NCBI GenBank assembly: GCA_003988855.1
Contig: QYAI01000118.1
Location: 23,462 to 87,461 of the forward strand
DNA from: Arachnopeziza araneosa
Taxonomy: Eukaryota; Ascomycota; Leotiomycetes; Helotiales; Arachnopezizaceae
Direction of reading: 5' to 3'
Length of the DNA stretch: 64,000 nt
The notes under the pieces are model-generated. The model did no database searches. It worked only from the letters and a program-made list of their open reading frames with translations, and had not been told where the DNA came from. The translations under genes and the position numbers were made by a program. Of the stretch, positions 22,552 through 35,073 are shown one piece after another (positions within the stretch are counted from its first letter, which is position 1; each line of letters starts with the position of its first letter).

Positions 22552-24133
22552 TGCGGCTTGAAAGGAGTGAATCTGGGAAGGAACGGCTCGGTCGGGTAAA
22601 CAAACTAGAATATGTATGCTGCGATGAGTGGCAGATGTCGCGATGTAAATAAAGGAGTGGAGGAGGCCGCAAGAAGGGAGTGGAAAGGGTGAATGCGCAT
22701 GAACCCCTCAGCCTTGCAAACAAGGAATCCGAGTGTTGGCGGACGAAAGCGGGCGCGAACAACAGTTGGAGTCGAGACGAATATATCTTCACCTTGAGGA
22801 CGGGGACGAGAGAAGGCCCTTTGACGCAAGTAGACGTCGGACGGTAGTCTCTAACAAGTGCTTTGTGATCAGATTCTGCGATGTTTGATCTGTGATGGAA
22901 GTGCTTCCAGTCATGCAGGGCGGCAAGCCTAGCGGATTGGCTCGCTTATAGCCGCTGGAACATATCACAGCACGTGATTGGTAAGCATGTTGAAGTCATT
23001 CACGAGGTTCCTCATTTTGTTGGGGATGATCAAGAGGAATCTTCCATCTAACCCAAGAATCGCTCGCATCCTCTTCGTTGCTTTGATTGACTACGAACTC
23101 ATCTTGTGGAAGGTTCTCAGATAGCTCACCTCAGTTACCAAGCCGGGTCTTCGTTGGCTGATCACTTGATCACTCCTGCAAAGTATGAACAATTTATTTG
23201 TGATTGCTTCTTCGGATGTCATTCTCGTTGAAAACAAGAATCAAGAATTTGAGATATCGTCATGCTTTCTGTTATCTGAAGCTCGCTCATCGAAATGTAT
23301 CTATCAGGGGTGGACAAGGGAAAGCGCTAAAAATCTGACAGGTCACAATTGGTAAGAAGTTCATCTGCAGAGAGCAACTTTAATGCTTACATACTCCTTA
23401 TGATTTTCATATCCTCTTCGATGTGTTTAAGCAGCGCTTTCAGTCTCTGTGATACAAAATCATGCGTCGCATTGGGAGATCTAGAAAAATTGACCAAAAG
23501 TTGCAGACTGGCACTTGTGACTCATTGCCCCTCACTTCTTTTGTGTAAGCCAAACCATGCCAAGTCGCTCATCGCCGTTCTACTCGGCGTCATGGTGCCA
23601 CCGTATAGTATAACTTTCTTGCGTATACGTACGCCTCGTCCCGGCTTCAATCTCGTCTACCGAGGAACAGGGCGTCGTGGATGCTTCTTTGAGATCTGTA
23701 AGCTATTCTTCGAACACCGTGTTGATTAAGAGGCGCGCTATAAGATTTGATGGGAAGGAAGACGGCGACGTAGTTTCTGCGGCGGATGGCATTGCAGAAA
23801 CAATCTCAAAAATAAATATCTTGAAGAAGTAAAGTTTAACTGATTCCTTGTGGCTGAATAGATTAGAAAATAAAACTAAGAGGGTATTTTGCCTCAATGT
23901 GATCCTCAAGAATGACAATGGTAACTCCTAATACTGTTATGTAAGAGCGGAAGACTATTCTTAATGCAACAATCTCTGTTTGCCTTGACTCCAGCTTGAG
24001 ATATTCAGCATGTATAACTACTTTATAATAACCTTTAGGATAATCTGAAATCCCAACAAATAACCCACTCTGCCTGAAACGTCTTCCTAACCATACTCCA
24101 AACACCGATAAATCGTCTATCCCGAAGAATAAA
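22552..24133. other. Long upstream region of GRR1-like gene
   Basis: No supported gene. It includes the promoter and probable long leader of the F-box gene. A CACGTG core followed by ATTGG at 22971-22980 and CT-rich tracts on the minus strand (22600-22830) are compatible with a TATA-less promoter. ORFs at 23349-23729 and 23863-24141 show no family signal. Confidence 0.45.
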
Positions 24134-25913
24134 TTATGCATAATTCAAAGGAAGAAGCCCAATACCGAAAGAAGCGATAACTGCAACAACAGAAAGCGCC
24201 TTCTGCCAAGCCTTCCAGACCGCAAATCTCAAAGGATAGGACCTCTTCCACTTGATTCCATAGTCCACATTGGTATACTTAATACTGGTATTATGAAGTT
24301 GATCTCGACAAGCATGCAGCACCGTTTGGAACCCCTTCATATTCGCCGCCTGAATAAAGTCTTTAGTTTCTGAACAGTTTGTGCCACAACAACAGGGTAA
24401 GTATCCGAATTGCGTAGGCTTGGCACCATATTTGGTGTTCCAGTTGTTGGATCCCATGTCGCAGACTGGGAGGGTCCATGTACCAACCCATCCGGCACCT
24501 TGTTCAAAGGGTATGACGGTCCCATTAGAGGCGAAGGATTCTTCTAGTTGGGCCATCTCATCTACATGCGTGAAGTTGAATTTAGCGACACGGTAGGCGG
24601 CTGCTGATGCCTTGGTGATGTCCTGTGTCCTTGTTAATATAGGCGAAAGAAGAAGGAAGTTTGCATACGGAACCGGAGATGTTGTACAATGAGGTATTCA
24701 GTTGGTCGAGACCGAAGGGCTTGTCGAGGTGGCCTTTCAATACGCCCTGCTCAGAATAGCTATCAAGAGTTAGGTAGATTTTATTTGGAAGGATATATGC
24801 TCACAAGTAGGTATAGTAGACCCCGCCGTCGTTGGCAGAATAATACCGGGTCTCGATTGGTCCTGAATCATCGTTTGAATCCTCGGTAGCTTTGAATGTC
24901 ACAAATATTTTCTTAGTTCTTAAAAGAGTTAGGAATCCATTTTTACTGAAGAATGGCCTGCGTACCTCCATTGAGAGTTCACAGTTCGGGAGATCAGCTG
25001 TTTTGTGAAGAATTCCTCCATCACAGCAGCACCAGGCAACACTTCTTCATTAACAAACGCTCCGTCCGCCAGATAGTCCCTTTCAAAAATAAGTATGCGT
25101 GGGACAAGGATAGCTTGATTTCAACTCACAGGATACTGTGCCCCACTTGATCTTTCCCACCAGTGAACGTCGTATTCGCCCATTCATCGATCGCAGTTCG
25201 TGTCTGAGTTCCCCATAGAGCGAGATTATTCCCCAGGACCTTAGTGTCAGCAAATAGCAGTGCGCCAGGCGTAGGCTGCACCGCAGTGCTGACCTCATTT
25301 ATGGCTGCTGAAGCAAGCTGGCCCGCAATTTGGCCTATTGCTGTTCCTTCTGGGCCCATAAAACTGAAAATGATAGATAGGATGGCAGCGATCCAGGGAG
25401 CCGCATTGGTGAGAGGGAATTGCGGATCCTTCCATGGAAAGAAAGTTGTTGCGATACTTTCGATTAGATTGGTGTAAGTTTCCTGGCTGTTTGAGATGCT
25501 GTTCTGCACGGAAAATTAGAGCATGTTTACCTTGATGGGAGTAATAGCTCACGTAGACGCTGTTAAACTGGGTATTGAGATTCTCAATGGAAATTAAACC
25601 CATATACGCCCAAATGGGATCATTCTTTGCTTGAAAAGCTTCAACTTGTCAGAATATTCTCTTGACTGGAAGGTTCAGACATACGTGAACAGCCTGCGAT
25701 TGAGCAGGAGCTCTGTTCTCCAATCCCACACTCGAAGTTTGTTGGCTCATCGCCAAATGACTTAGCGAAGGTATTTGCAAAAGACCCGCTTCCCTGAGAC
25801 TTGGGTCCCCACCACTGTGCAAGCATACTATCGGTATTTGCATTATTGTATGCACTAACCGTTGGCTGCCAGCTCGGGTCTGAGCCACAGTCAGCTCTCA
25901 AATCGAATTTCAT
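24134..25913 (-). CDS. DUF7872-like fungal protein
   Basis: Seven exons (25913-25685, 25644-25553, 25503-25130, 25079-24966, 24918-24805, 24759-24669, 24622-24134) splice in phase to 500 residues with no stops. Diagnostic features are FECGIGEQSSCSIAGC near the N-terminus, DPIWAYMGLISIENLNTQFN, a hydrophobic helix (WIAAILSIIFSFMG), a central TRTAIDEWANTTF region, a cysteine cluster (YLPCCCGTNCSETKDF), and a final hydrophobic tail (ALSVVAVIASFGIGLLPLNYA). I place it with the DUF7872 family, usually secreted proteins of plant- and insect-associated fungi; that assignment is from memory of motifs. The visible ATG gives MKFDLRADCG with no signal peptide, so a 5' exon may be missing. Function unknown. 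Confidence 0.7.
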
Positions 25914-27199
25914 TTTTAAAGGACGTGCTTAAGAAACAGGACCAAATTTCTAGTAGAAAATTCTTCATATGATATATAGATAGGAGAGTGCGGCTGAGGA
26001 AAGCCTTGCGACCGTGTTAAGCGCTTTGTAATAGAAGTTGGGTGTTAAGGCTTGGAAGGCGTCGCTCAAATCAGAAATATTGCAAGCCACAAGGCGGAAT
26101 CGCTCGTTCGCAAAGTCGGTACATACAGTGAAGCTGAAATACCCCTAAATATGGAAGCACAGATCACTGACCAGACCATTGATGTCCCCTTGAATCTCCA
26201 AATGCTCGCTTTGTGTCGTGTTAGAAGACTAGTCATGATGAACGGGTTGCTCGATGTGCAGCGTGGGATCTCCAAGATACTACATTTCTAACGCCAACAG
26301 GCGCTTTAGTGACTCAATCTTGGATACGTAGTTCTAATTATTTTAAGAATACTCAATTGTTGCATTTTCGGAAGGCTGAAAGGTGTTACTCTTTTCTTGA
26401 AATAATGCCTACACAGCCCCGCACAGCCCTGCCCCGTCAAGCCTCCACAAGTTCGCTAAGGACAAGTGCAAAATTGCAGTCGGTGAAGAAAGTGCACAGT
26501 TCAATGATAAGGTTAAAATAATACTAGAAATAATGCAGTTGTACGGTATAGGGTCTCTCATTAATTCTGCGCTACCTTTCGAAAATTCAAAATAACCCAT
26601 ATCAGAACTATATTGCGGGATAGACTTAATATATAGTTAGCTCAGAGGCTTACTTGTCCGAGCCCACTAAGCATAGGTAGTATCGCGGGTTGGGACCCCT
26701 ATGCCACGCTTACGTTAGGGACGTGCCTAAGCCAGCGCTCCCCCACTCATCCGTCAATTACTCTCCATTAAATTCTAGGCTCTAGGCTCTAGGCTCACGT
26801 GAATGATCGATCATGAGATCTTCCCCTGAACATGAGCGCGGGGAGGCAAGCTCCTGCGCTCATTTTGTACATATTGGCCCCAACATTAACTGAATAAAAT
26901 TTGTTTCACTCGCAAGCTACGCGCATCAATTTCTAGGTAGTCTTGAGTTTAAAGGGATCATTCTCATGGCCTGAACTCCAGCAGCATTTGACGGGGGCGC
27001 AAAATAACCGCCAAAAATGCTAGTTTGTGGATTTATAGAGGGCAAAGGTCGTAGAAAACAGCGACGAAGTCTACTCAATTCAGCGACCCATCGTACCTGA
27101 GTCTTATATTTGTGTGTAAATAATTTAAAGAACGACATGGAAAGTACAAGAATATGCTCTTACAGCACTAGAACGTCTCCCATCATAGATGAACTCCAT
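25914..27199. other. Intergenic
   Basis: No gene supported. Three tandem CTAGGCT units lie near 26775-26795. An ATG at about 25968 on the minus strand (MKNFLLEIWSCFLSTSF) could be a lost or alternative N-terminus of the DUF7872-like gene but is one base out of frame. Confidence 0.45.
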
Positions 27200-27745
27200 C
27201 TAAGGACCGACAAAGCATGACGCCCCGTCGTTCAGAGGCATATAACAGCCCAATGCACAGTCAGTGCCTACTGAAAGTGTAACTTCCGGATTTCCATCGC
27301 CTATAAAGTAGACATCAAGTATTCCACCGCCACATGTGCTGTGAAGAGTGTATATTAGCATAAATTCCATTCGAAGCTTAACTTATGTTTAGAGAAGGCA
27401 AATGATTCCAGAAATCTCACCTTAGAGGGCCAACATGGCCACCATTGGTGCCATCCCCTGCGTTCTTATCAATCTCCTCGCAAGTAAACGAGCCTGTTAA
27501 TGCGATGGTATCAGAGCAATGGGTACAGTTTGGATCATCGAATTGGATGGCACAGCCCCTTCCACCGACGACTACGGAAATTGTTAGTATTGATTAATTT
27601 CTAAAGCTGAGGAAGAGAGAGTTGGCGGGCGAGACTTACGGTTTCCAGTTTCACCTTCCAATGTGAAGACAGTAGCGGCTGATGAGAGGGATGCTAGGAA
27701 CAGAGACAGACTCCCGAAGATTGTTGAGGTAGCGTGAAAGTGCAT
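27200..27745 (-). CDS. Small secreted protein with eight cysteines
   Basis: Three exons, 27745-27640, 27571-27421 and 27338-27200, join in phase (introns 68 and 82 nt) into 131 residues. The first 23 residues form a signal peptide (HATSTIFGSLSLFLASLSSA). The mature part has eight cysteines in the pattern GRGCAIQF, NCTHC, FTCEEID, STCGGGILD, TDCALGCYM, ASCFVG, enough for four disulfides. No reading frame of this length shows up without splicing, so automated ORF calls would miss it. Size, secretion and cysteine content suit a secreted effector or antimicrobial-type protein, but I recognise no family and claim no activity. Confidence 0.75.
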
Positions 27746-29905
27746 TGTTCAAAGAGGTGAATGTCTGTTTATAGTTTCGAGAGAAGTGCTTATCTTTTCA
27801 ACTTGAATTGGTTAATCTGATAGTACTCAAGAATGGCAGATACTCTTTAGATGAGTTGGAACTGCTTCTTATTTGTAGCAATCGAGAGACTGGATAAATA
27901 GGTGACAATGAGGCACAGAGTAGCATCTATTCGCGTTGAGATCAATGGATCCGAGTCAACCAATAATATATTGAGGGTGAAGCGAGATGGGAGTCGCCAC
28001 CCCGTTGCATGATGTTCAATCCTATAGGATTTGTACGGCGTGAACAGCAAGCGCCTTGTATTGGTCTGTACACAAACACCAAAAATATATCGTGTTTAAT
28101 GATAGAGTAATGCTGACAATACGTACTATTCGATGTATTAGAAAGCAGCCTGTGAAGTATCATTATAGGCAAAACGCAGGGTGCATAGATTAAAATTAAA
28201 TCTATCAGAGTGCTACCCCATCGAATCCAGGAGAGCTCTCATAAAAAGGAAGTCTATACGAATAAGGAATTTGAAGTCTAGAATGGCTTTCAACTCACAT
28301 AGGACAGTAACAAGGATAGTTTTACGTTTGCCGTCGCGAAAGGCGCAATGTGAGCATAGTAACCGTGACAAATTAGAACCCAGTATCATATTAATGGAAA
28401 TTTTTGGAGGAAATCTTTTGAAGATACATCAATTCCCCGACGTTACACACTAAGTTTATACCCAAGGGAGAAAGTAGAAGAATTTAGGAATGGGAAAAAG
28501 CACAACAACCGCAAATATTGCTCTAAGACGCAGCTCAATTCAAGCCAACCACTCTACCAAGACTCGAAGTCATCACAGTGAAAGTTTAGGAACATCCTGT
28601 AGGTGTAATTTTAATTTTCAAGCGTTGAAATCGCCCCCTTTTCCAGTAGAATTATTGATACCGAGGTAAGCAATCTAGCCTACCAGAATAGCTAATCCCC
28701 ACTGCGCTCCATTAAGGACGCTCAGCAGAAAATTCGAGGGGTAAGTAAGCAATACTGGGTAGTATGATTATATTCCAAGAGTTTCTTGCAAAAATAAACG
28801 TTTGAGGGCAAGCTTTTTAGGAGACGAGATATTGTTACATGGCAGTTTAAACAAGCCGGCTTCTAGAATTATATACTGAACTATATTAATACTCTGTACT
28901 GTGTATTAACTCTAAAGCTTAAAATGTATTTGATCTTCTAATACACACTGTTTCCTTTCGTGATGAGCAGCGCCTGAGTAGAGTGGTGGTGTTGACAGAG
29001 AATTTGAAGAAGAAAAAAGTTGTTTAAGATTACCCACACAACGAAAATTAAATCCACAAAATTGTGAGTTCGTTTCGCTCAAAATATTTTCTGGTCCAAT
29101 ATGCATTGTAACCGATAGCTCGCCTTATTCATTTTCGCATGCCACCGTTGAGGTGTCACAGCGTCCTCCTTATCAAAAGTCGATAACAGACCCTTCGACA
29201 ATAGGCCCAGATTGAAGATCAGCTTTGAAGACGAGGGATTTTCAGCTTCACCGCCCATGTGTGCGCTAGTTTGAAAACACTCATAGATAACCCCTCATAA
29301 GTTCTTGAGTATTGTGCTAATCATATCTCGACCGCCAGTCCTCGTGTGAGACATATGGTCGGGGAAAGGACCTGTCCTGCCCGTGCTCCGCAGCACACGT
29401 CACTACTACCCCGCCTACATCCGACATCAATCAAGGGTGTTTACTCTACTCATCTCGGAGACTCAGCATTAGAGTATTGAAATTTGATAGCTCAGTGGGT
29501 TAGAATAACTAACTCTTATTAAATGTCTATATATTTCTCTCTTTTTGGTGATTCTCGTATTGAGTCTCGCTCGAGGATCTACATAATCCTTTGTGCATAT
29601 GTGGGTTGAAAACTTCAATGATTTTTGTGCGCAGATAAATCTGCGGTATCTTGCATATGATCTACTCGACGTGGCACCTTTACGGTTACACAGTAAGATA
29701 ATTGGTGGAGATCTCATGTCAAGTGGTTGCACATCTCTCTAGCTACTCCCACCATATAAGTCATTCAATCTCCCTACCAAATCTTGAATATTTTTCTCAT
29801 CAGTTCTATTGTTCTCAGTTCTTAAGATAGCAGTCTCAGAGCTTTATTCCTCATCCTATCCTTGTTATATATCTCCAATCAATCATACCTCCCGCAGAGA
29901 CAGTC
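27746..29905. other. Long AT-rich intergenic stretch
   Basis: About 2.1 kb of divergent upstream sequence between the cysteine-rich gene (minus) and the decarboxylase (plus). AT-rich, with many short frames and no consistent coding signal. CATATAAG near 29752, about 150 bases before the decarboxylase ATG, is a TATA candidate. Confidence 0.45.
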
Positions 29906-32900
29906 ATGGAGGCCAGCAGTATCCATGGGGATAAGTCTCACCAAGCTGTGAGCTCCTACTTCATTGGTCCACGAGCTGAAAATATTGGAGATTTTCGAGT
30001 AAACATCGACTCAATTCTGAACGAACTCAAAAAAGCCAGGGAAAGTTATTTTCCAGATGATCCAGTAAGTGTTTTAATTCTTACTTAATTCATATCGCTG
30101 GCAAACATGATTGGCCGGATTTTGAATCAATGACTTATTAAATTGCAAAATTATTCTAGGTGTTCATTACAGAATACATTCGCAACTCACAGACCTTCAA
30201 GACTTGCAAGGAGAGAGTTGCAAATGCGGTCACCACAACCGCATATCTCCTTGGGAAACATTCCCTTCCCTTCTGGTCGCCCAGATATCAGGCACACATG
30301 TGCATGGATCTCAGCATGCCCGCCATGCTCGGATACTTCATGACTATGATTTACAATCCAAACAATGTTGCCCTTGAAGCCAGCCCGCTAACGACCGTTG
30401 CAGAGATTGAGTGTGGCAATCAGCTCTGTAAGATGTTCGGTTACAACATGGATACCAAGGCAAATGCGCCAGTTGGCTGGGGTCACATCACCTGCGGAGG
30501 AACAGTTGCTAATTTGGAGTCTATTTGGTATGTTCCTTTGCGACATCTCTCGCGCAACGTTGGTTAATGATCATACAGGGTTGGTATGTCGGCTCCAAAA
30601 ATTTCTCAAGCCGAACTTGATCGCTAATGACACACTACTAAAGCTCGCAATCTCAAATTTTACCCCTTATCTATCTTCAAAGCGTTGAAGCCAAAAGGTT
30701 TACTTCACTTCCTTTCTGAGTCGTTCAAAATCAAGACTTGCAAGGGTGAAAATAAGCTCTTCAAAGACCTTGACAGTTGGGAACTACTGAACTTGAAACC
30801 TAACGACGTTTTGGATATTCCTTTGCGTCTTGCAGAGGAATATAGCATCTCTCCGACTTTCATGGAGAAAGTCCTTGCAGAATACAGCATTCAAGAAACG
30901 GGAAAAGATGTACTTGTACAGGAGTTTGGCATCAAGGAACCTCAGTATATGCTTTCCACTACTCGTCACTATTCATGGCCTAAAGGAGCCGGTAAGTTTC
31001 ACGCTTCCAGTTCCTTCGTGTTGTTTTGATATTTCTTTAGCAATCGCTGGAATTGGAGCCAGAAATGTTATCGGCATTGCGGTAGATCATGGAGCTCGAC
31101 TTCGAATCGACAAGCTGGAAGAACAGCTCAAGCATAATCTTGACAATAAACAAGCCGTATATGCTGTTGTAGCAATCATCGGCTCAACTGAAGAAGGCTG
31201 CGTCGATCGTCTCACGGAAATTTTGAATCTACGTACCAAGTTCCAAAAAGAGGGGCTCTCATTCTTGGTTCATGCGGATGCAGCCTGGGGCGGTTATTTT
31301 GCGAGCATGATTCCCGATGATCCGACAATACCAATTAATTTAAGGGATGGCGGACCCGAAGATGATGCCTTCGTACCTGACTCGGCCCTTCGTGCGGAGA
31401 CTCAACAAGATCTGTACGCCTTACGGGAGGCTGACTCGATCACGGTGGATCCCCACAAGGCAGGTTACATCCCGTATCCTGCTGGAGGGTTATGCTATCG
31501 TGACGAGCGAATGAGATTTCTCGTGACATGGACTAGTCCTTATCTCTCACGAGGTGCGGTGACCAGCATGGGAATTTACGGTGTGGAAGGAAGGTGAGTA
31601 GCAGAATCGTATCAATAGGACAGTAAAGATACTAACGCTTGATCTTCTAGCAAGCCTGGAGCTGCAGCAATGTCAACCTGGCTATCAAACACATGCATTG
31701 GAATGGGTCAGGATGGTTATGGAGCTCTCCTAGGCGAGGTTACTTTCACCTGCAGCCGGGTAAGTCCCTTTTTGGCCACATCTCTCTTTGAAATGTGTTT
31801 TGTTAATAAAGGAATTAGTTCTCTGCAGAATGGGCTGCTATGACAACTTCAGACATGGACTTCAGGGTCGTTCCTCTGAACATGCTTCCATCTGAGTTAG
31901 CGCCTGACTCTACACCGGAAAAAGTGGAGGAAGAGAAACAAATTATCCGCGAAACAATTCTGGAAAAGACAAATACGGAAATCGCATCTGGACCAGATAA
32001 AGACAAAACTTTGACCTTACTCCGCGCGCTTGGTTCTGACCTAAACATCAACGCCTTCGCCCTCAACTTCCGTCTGACCCCAGGCGGAGAATGGAACACC
32101 GATGTTGAGGAAGCCAACTATTTGATGTCGAGGGTGATTGAGAATCTTTCAGTGGACTCACCTGATGACGATCCTTCGAAGCTTAAGTTCGTATTGACTT
32201 CAACCGAGTTTTCTGACGAACTCTATGGCGACTGTGCAGCAAATTTCAAGTCTCGTCTAGGACTGAGACATGATAAATTGGATTTGATGGTTCTCCGCAA
32301 CGTTGTCATGAATCCGTTTCCCACGCAAAAGAATTTCATCGGAGAGCTTGCCGAGATCTTCAAGGATATTGTTAAGGAAGAAGTAAAGGTAAGTACTGAC
32401 TTGTAAATGAGTTTTCAGGAATATATGTACTGATGAATATATAGACCTGCCAGAAGCGTAACTCAAAAGAGGCGACAGAACATGAGTTGCTCTTGCAAGG
32501 CATAGAAACGCTCTATATGATCCATATCCCGACGTTCAATGTTGCAAACCATCGACAACAGCTTATTCTCCAGATCGATATTGATTCGGAGAGCAAAAAG
32601 AAGTATTTAAAATTCAAGAATGACCATCCTACCGAACCAATGATTCTTGTCACGAATCCAATTCAGCTTCCAAGGCTTCTCAATCCAGGTGACCGCTTCT
32701 CAGCCCAAATCAAAGGGAAAAACACGAAGTGAGCTAATCCTCCCACCTCAATTTATATGCTCGTGCTTCTAACAGAGAAAAAGAAACATGGTAACGAGAC
32801 ACGCCACTGTGACGATAAAGAAGTTGGTGAAAAGCCGCCCTCTAAACTCTATCAACTTGGATAGCGACTATCCTGATACCTTCACACCATTCTATCTCTA

Positions 32901-33363
32901 TGGCAACGAGAAAGAAAAGAACATCGATCACATGCTCCTCCGAGCTCCCAATGCCCAATTTTCCGCAGAAGGCGTCACGCTCGAGCTCGACCGCACACTG
33001 AGCGACGAGGAACTATCCAAGGGACCCCTTCTCTGCTTCCAACAACACCGTGAAGAACCCAGCCAGCCATATCCCAGCAACGAGGACCTCCAGGAGAGCT
33101 CTTCTTTCTGGTTCAGGCCCGGAAAGAAATTGGATGTGAAAATTTACCGGGATTTGAATCCCGCCGCCTCAGAGGGACCTGGTTTAGCCAAGAGCTGTGA
33201 AGATCCCGATAATCTGCTTGCAACTGGCCAGCTTACAATTGGGAAAGGAGTGGTATATGTCGATAGTGAGACGATGAACAAGGATCCATTCAAGAAGCCA
33301 GAGCAGGTTGTCAAATGGAGAGAAGAGTTTGATAAGATTGGCAAGAGTATGCAAAATGTTTAA
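29906..33363 (+). CDS. PLP-dependent group II decarboxylase, tyrosine-decarboxylase-like
   Basis: Nine exons: 29906-30064, 30160-30527, 30579-30583, 30644-30991, 31041-31593, 31651-31759, 31819-32388, 32445-32728 and 32778-33363, giving 993 residues. The N-terminal two thirds is a fold-type I PLP enzyme: FWSPRYQAHMCMDLSMPAML, YNPNNVALEASPLTT, CGGTVANLESIW, VHADAAWGGYF, and the PLP lysine in SITVDPHKAGYIPYPAGG. These motifs resemble bacterial tyrosine decarboxylases and the long fungal aromatic decarboxylases, so an aromatic amino acid is the likely substrate (inference). A C-terminal extension of about 300 residues follows, beyond the catalytic fold. The third exon is only 5 nt. Cytosolic by lack of signals. 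No pathway partner is adjacent. Confidence 0.87.
30579..30583 (+). other. 5-nt micro-exon in the decarboxylase gene
   Basis: GGTTG is flanked by ATACAG on the left and GTATGTCGG on the right. Including it restores the conserved reading SIW-VA-RNLKFYPL; skipping it shifts the frame and meets a stop. Both flanking introns (51 and 60 nt) have GTATGT donors. Confidence 0.75.
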
Positions 33364-35073
33364 AAGGCGATGTCATGGATGGAGCTGCTAGGAATTAATC
33401 GACGGAGAAAGGCTGTGAAGGGTCTACAGAGAAAATTGCGTGACAAGACTTTAGCACTTGGTTATAGTCCTTATATCAACAAAAAGTTCCTTTCTATCGC
33501 TTGCGACTTAAATTCAGAGGAAAGCCTAAGAGAAGAAGCCGGGTTTTTACCCCTGGAATTAAGAGTGCGGTACTAGAGCTTGACGTTCTCCCGGTACAAT
33601 GTGGGGTGATTGACGTGCCTTACTTACCCTGTCGACCTGCCACAGAAAATATTCCTGCCCTGGAGGTGGATAGACCCACGTGCTCTGTTTTTCGCTACCA
33701 GGAGCTCCTTAGGTATCTAATACTAAGCTGTGCCCTCAATTCTCCTGCTATCTTTAGATCCACGCAAGAAATTTGTCTCATGCTAAAGTCCGTTTTCCCT
33801 CGCATTCAAGAAATGTATAGACCACGAAACTCAATGAGATCAAATTAATCTTGATTGTAGCATTCTTAATTGTGAATACTCTAACTGTATGACTACCATT
33901 CTCAATAAATCTAGCTGCATAACTACAACTCGGAATAGTCTAACTTTAAGTGAATTGATCATTAGTCCTTGAAGAAATTGAGCTCGAAAAACACGTGAAG
34001 GCCGCATGTGAGAAACTTGGCTAGCTGTTTATTCCAAGGCGGTAAGAAGAAATCATCTTAAGAGCAGATTTGAATTAAGATTAATCGCCTGGAGTCTTAG
34101 TCTATGTCTAGACTAGAACGTCGAATTGGTTAAAATTTAGTCAAGGCCGACAGCTCGAGTTGACAACTCATACCCTGAGGATACAGAGTAGAGTTTTTCG
34201 AATATTTACCATCAGAATTAACGAATCGCAAAAGTCTGGAGTTGTCGAGTTCCGCTGGCTAAGTCATCAAAGACCTTGCCATACATATATCCATCGACAT
34301 AGACATCGCCGACAAATAAGTAATGATCCTTATGTTTTCTCAGAATGACGGGAGCTGAGCATTCAAGGAGGATGCAGACATTATCTTCGAATATCACTAC
34401 TCCAGATCCTACACACAACAGGAAAGGTTCACACATTATAAAAGCACGCCCAGCCATATTTTCCCCCAAGAACTCTTTAAAAAGTTGGTTGATTAAGTTA
34501 GTCGATAGTATGGGTTATTCTTAAAGAGTGCCAGGTTGGGATCTAGGGGAAATTGTGGAATAAGGGATTCCGTCATGCGTGCCACCGTGTAGTAGAGCCA
34601 TTGAACCCATTCTCTTGACGTCCACCTATGCTTAGCCTAATCTAAGCACATTGTTCTACAAAACGCCTCATGCATCGGGAAATCGTATCCTACTGCAGAA
34701 ACCAGGACCATACGTGCATGGTGGAATGCCAGTATTATATCGGTATCAGAAACGTACTGTGCAACAGCCACTCCAAACGCCGAACAGAACCGATGATCAC
34801 ACTAGATAGAGAAAGTGTGGAGCGTCTGTTCGAAAAGGCAAAGCTTTCCACCATAGGTCCTCCGGCCGAGAACCCTGGACATAAATACCACAAAGGTGGA
34901 GTTTGGCGACCGTTTGCCCAGTTCGGGACCTGTAACTCATTAAATTATTATGACAATCATCTGATTACGCTCATAAAAGAAGTGCAAAAGTTTGTTTCTG
35001 AATTGTTAAGTGGATAAGTGACTCAAACTTCCTAAGACAATAGCGACGAGGGAATCCAACTAATGATTTAAAC
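33364..35073. other. Intergenic
   Basis: 3' region of the decarboxylase and 3' side of the HET pseudogene. A 116-codon open frame at 34670-35017 (internal ATG, NPGHKYHKGGVWRPFAQFG) is protein-like in composition but matches nothing I know. No other feature. Confidence 0.4.
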
